Shown here: positions 4,637 to 6,859 of the stretch, piece by piece | How positions within the stretch are numbered: position 1 is the stretch's first letter | Layout of the letters: every line of letters begins with the position of its first letter | Source of the DNA: Deltaproteobacteria bacterium | GTDB lineage: Bacteria; Myxococcota_A; UBA796; UBA2385 | Direction of reading: 5' to 3' | NCBI GenBank assembly: GCA_015489145.1 | Contig: WGAH01000843.1 | Location: 1 to 6,859 of the forward strand | DNA: 6,859 nucleotides | Program-made: the position numbers and the translations under genes | Notes under the pieces: model-generated | What the model saw: the letters and a program-made list of their open reading frames with translations, nothing else | Told to the model about the DNA's origin: nothing | The model's database searches: none

Positions 4637-6021
4637 AGCCCGTCACCGCCTGCCTGCGCCTGCCCCCCGACGCCCCCGAGGGCCTGGCCGCCGACCTCGC
4701 CGAGCGCTTCGCCGCCGAGCCCCTCGTGGCGGAGGTGCTGGTCGAGGAGGGCGGCGCGACCGGCGACCTCGACCGGCTCCTCGACCGCGTCCGCACGCCC
4801 TGGCTCCTCGTCGTCGCCGGCGACGCCGACCCGCACCCCACCGCCCTGGCCCGCATGGTCGAGGCCGGCGAGGGGGCGGCGCTGGTCTACGGCGACTGCG
4901 TGGACCTCACCGAGGCCGGGCCCCGGCCCCGCCCGCTCGCCGACTGCCAGCCGGGCAGCCTCGAGGACCGCTTCGACTTCGGGCCCCTGCGCCTGTGGTC
5001 GGTCGCCGCCGCCCGCGCCGCCGAGCGCCTCGACGGGCTCGAGCACCACGCCTTCTACGACCTGCGCCTCGCCGTGCAGCGCGCCGGCCTCGTCCGGCAC
5101 CTCCCCGAGCCCCTCGCCACCGTGCGCCCGGTGGACCGCCGCCGTTCCGGCGAGCGGGTCTTCGACTACCTCACCGCCGCCCGGGCCCGGGAGGCCGAGG
5201 CCGAGCGCGTCCTCACCCACCACCTCGACCGCCTCGGGGCGCGCTTGCGCCCCCCCTTCGCCCCCTTCGAGGCCGCCGGCGACTTCCCGGTGGAGGCCTC
5301 GGTGGTGATCCCGGTCCGCAACCGCGTCCGCACCGTGCTGGACGCCGTGGACAGCGCGCTGGGGCAGGTCGCGGACTTTCCCTTCAACGTCCTCGTCGTC
5401 GACAACCACTCCACCGACGGCACCACCGAGCTGCTCGCCCGACGCGGCCGGGGCGAGCCCCGCCTCGTCCACCTGCGGCCGGATCGGCGCGACCTCGGCA
5501 TCGGCGGCTGCTGGAACCTCGCCGCCGGCGCCGCCGCGGCGGGCCGCTACCTCGTGCAGCTCGACAGCGACGACCTCTACGCCGGGGCCGACACCCTGGC
5601 GCGCATGGTGGCGCTGCTGCGCGAGGAGCGCGCGGGCATGGCGGTCGGCGCCTACCGCCTCGTCGACTTCGACCTGCGCGAGATCCCCCCGGGCCTCGTC
5701 GACCACCGGGAGTGGACGCCGGACAACGGCCCCAACAACGCCCTGCGCGTCGGCGGGCTGGGGGCGCCGCGGGCCTTCGCCACCGAGCTGGTGCGCCGCC
5801 ACCCCTTCCCCAACGCGAGCTACGGCGAGGACTACGCCGTCGCCCTGCGCCTGAGCCGCACCTGGCGGGTCGGCCGCCTCTACGAGCCGGTCTACCTGTG
5901 CCGGCGCTGGGAGGACAACTCCGACGCCGACCTCGATCCCTTCACCCGCGCCCGCTACCAGCACTTCAAGGACCGCCTCCGCACGCTGGAGCTGGCCGCC
6001 CGCCGCCGGGAGGCGCGGTGA
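4633..6021 (+). CDS. Two-domain family 2 glycosyltransferase
   Basis: A 462-residue protein with no signal peptide or membrane segment, so probably cytoplasmic. Residues about 220-450 are a complete GT-A (GT2) domain: SVVIPVRNR (223-231), LVVDNHSTDGT (254-264, D257 for nucleotide), the metal-binding DSDD (311-314), GLGAPRAF (375-382), and YGED (397-400) with the likely catalytic acidic pair E399/D400. It ends with PVYLCRRWEDNSDA. Residues about 1-170 look like a second, degenerate GT-A unit: TPWLLVVAGDADPHPTAL (55-72) lies where a DxD strand is expected, followed by ALVYGDCVDL (83-92) and YDLRLAVQR...VRHLPEPLATVR (142-165), typical of the end of GT2 domains. The whole layout recalls a GT family common in Bacteroidetes, from memory. 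Donor and acceptor cannot be assigned. GTG 4633 has GGAGG 5 nt upstream and overlaps the DUF1460 stop (GTGA); the 3' end overlaps the next gene the same way. Confidence 0.9.
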   Translation: MKPVTACLRLPPDAPEGLAADLAERFAAEPLVAEVLVEEGGATGDLDRLLDRVRTPWLLVVAGDADPHPTALARMVEAGEGAALVYGDCVDLTEAGPRPRPLADCQPGSLEDRFDFGPLRLWSVAAARAAERLDGLEHHAFYDLRLAVQRAGLVRHLPEPLATVRPVDRRRSGERVFDYLTAARAREAEAERVLTHHLDRLGARLRPPFAPFEAAGDFPVEASVVIPVRNRVRTVLDAVDSALGQVADFPFNVLVVDNHSTDGTTELLARRGRGEPRLVHLRPDRRDLGIGGCWNLAAGAAAAGRYLVQLDSDDLYAGADTLARMVALLREERAGMAVGAYRLVDFDLREIPPGLVDHREWTPDNGPNNALRVGGLGAPRAFATELVRRHPFPNASYGEDYAVALRLSRTWRVGRLYEPVYLCRRWEDNSDADLDPFTRARYQHFKDRLRTLELAARRREAR

Positions 6022-6859
6022 GCGGCTGGGAGGCGCGCATCGTCGGCGCCGCGGAACTGGGGGTGGCCGAGGACGCGCCGCTCCCCGAGCGCCTCGCCGC
6101 CTTCCTGCGCTGGCAGGCCGACCGCTGGCCGCGCCTGGCCCGGGCCGTCGCCGGCCTCGACGCGGTGCGCGAGCGCGGGCTGGTCGTCGACGGCGCCCCG
6201 GTGCGGGTGCAGTGGAACCCGGGCCGCCGCGTGAACACCACGGCGCGGGTGGACGCCGCCAGCGTCGCCGCCCGCCGGTGCTTCCTGTGCGCCGCGAACC
6301 TCCCGCCGGAGGAGGGGGCGCTGGCGGTCGCGGGCCTCGACGGCTTCCTGGTCCTCGCCAACCCGGCGCCGATCCTCCCGGGCCACCTCGTCCTCGCCCA
6401 CCGGGAGCACCGGCCCCAGGCCGCGCGGGAGGCGGTGGAGCCCCTCCTCGCCTTCGCCCGCGCCGCCGCCGGCGGCTGGACGGCGGTCTTCAACGGCCCC
6501 CGCAGCGGCGCCTCGGCCCCGGACCACCTGCACCTCCAGGCGGTGCGCGCCGGCCGGCTCCCCCTGGAGGACGAGCGGCGCGGCCGGGCGTGGTGGGGCG
6601 CCGTCGGGGGGCGCTTCGCGGTGGGCCTCGCCGGCCCCCCGGCGGAGGTGGCCCGCGATCTTTTCGCGGCCATCGAGCTTCTCGCCGAGGTCCAGCGCCG
6701 CGAGGAGCCGGATCTCAACCTGGTCGCCACCGGCTCCCCCGACGGCGGGGAGGTGGCGGCCTGGCTGCTGCCCCGGGGCGCCCACCGGCCGGCGTGCTAC
6801 TTCGCCCCCGAGCCCGACCGGCTGCTGGTGAGCCCCGGCGCCATCGACCTGGCCGGCGT
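6018..6859 (+). CDS. DUF4922 family protein, HIT-superfamily nucleotidyltransferase/phosphorylase-like, 3' truncated
   Basis: The first 280 codons of a gene cut by the right edge. It starts at a GTG overlapping the glycosyltransferase stop by 4 nt, with GGGAGG (6008-6013) 4 nt upstream. Recognisable segments are VQWNPGRRVNTTARVD (64-79), CFLC (88-91), FLVLANPAPILPGHLVLAHREHRPQ (split across 110-134), FNG (158-160), GASAPDHLHLQA (164-175) and SPGAIDLAG near the end. HLHLQ (H170, H172, Q174) is the HxHxQ motif of the GalT and Ap4A-phosphorylase branch, in which the second His forms the nucleotidyl intermediate. CFLC could bind a metal, as the Cys/His site of GalT does, but the partner residues are not identified. 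Related enzymes include plant GDP-L-galactose phosphorylase and Ap4A phosphorylase. Known chemistry in this superfamily is transfer or phosphorolysis of nucleotide-sugar or dinucleotide bonds; the substrate here is unknown. Its position after a glycosyltransferase suggests a nucleotide-sugar role, which is inference. Confidence 0.85.
   Translation, partial: MSGWEARIVGAAELGVAEDAPLPERLAAFLRWQADRWPRLARAVAGLDAVRERGLVVDGAPVRVQWNPGRRVNTTARVDAASVAARRCFLCAANLPPEEGALAVAGLDGFLVLANPAPILPGHLVLAHREHRPQAAREAVEPLLAFARAAAGGWTAVFNGPRSGASAPDHLHLQAVRAGRLPLEDERRGRAWWGAVGGRFAVGLAGPPAEVARDLFAAIELLAEVQRREEPDLNLVATGSPDGGEVAAWLLPRGAHRPACYFAPEPDRLLVSPGAIDLAG

Noticed and set aside
4294..5964. Minus-strand open frame of about 556 codons opposite the glycosyltransferase
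   Set aside because: Val/Gly/Ala/Glu-rich antisense reading with no domains; the plus-strand GT motifs are unambiguous.
5955..6785. Minus-strand open frames opposite the DUF4922 gene
   Set aside because: Antisense artefacts in two frames; the plus strand keeps conserved motifs such as HxHxQ throughout.

Overview
The window is very GC-rich bacterial DNA (roughly 70-75% by eye), densely packed and strongly biased to G/C at third codon positions. It holds two transcription units diverging from a control region at about 3634-3862, plus a truncated gene at each end. A secreted M16-type metalloprotease and a bd-type quinol oxidase fit a high-GC Gram-negative, and a deltaproteobacterial/Desulfobacterota-like source is one possibility. 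No gene here fixes the taxon, so treat this as a weak inference.

Minus strand, read from 3633 down to 1. An Rrf2-family regulator (GTG start at 3633) carries a probable iron-sulfur ligand set, C91/C98/C104 with H107 and D8. It is followed after 3 nt by cydA, which runs directly into cydB (overlapping stop and start). Together they form a probable rrf2-cydA-cydB operon for a short-Q-loop cytochrome bd oxidase. After a 113-nt gap with two GC-rich stem-loops comes the 5' part of a secreted zinc M16 peptidase, cut off by the window edge.

Control region, 3634-3862. Three elements lie on the cyd side: a perfect 11-3-11 inverted repeat (3669-3693) just downstream of an extended -10-like motif, a TGAT-N4-ATCA palindrome of FNR type (3751-3762) about 60 bp upstream of the inferred start point, and a second inverted repeat (3641-3649 with 3692-3700) whose rrf2-proximal arm covers the rrf2 ribosome-binding site. 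The simplest model is an oxygen-, NO- or Fe-S-responsive, autoregulated oxidase operon.

Plus strand, 3863 to the end. A three-gene translationally coupled cassette, with both junctions being 4-nt GTGA overlaps: a DUF1460 (NlpC/P60-like amidase fold) protein without a signal peptide, a two-domain family 2 glycosyltransferase whose first GT-A-like domain looks degenerate, and a DUF4922 protein with the HxHxQ motif of the GalT/Ap4A-phosphorylase branch of the HIT superfamily (truncated at the 3' end). A nucleotide-sugar-type transferase, a glycosyltransferase and a peptidoglycan-amidase-like protein in one operon suggest a glycan or glycoconjugate pathway of unknown product. This is the part of the window most likely to be undescribed biology.
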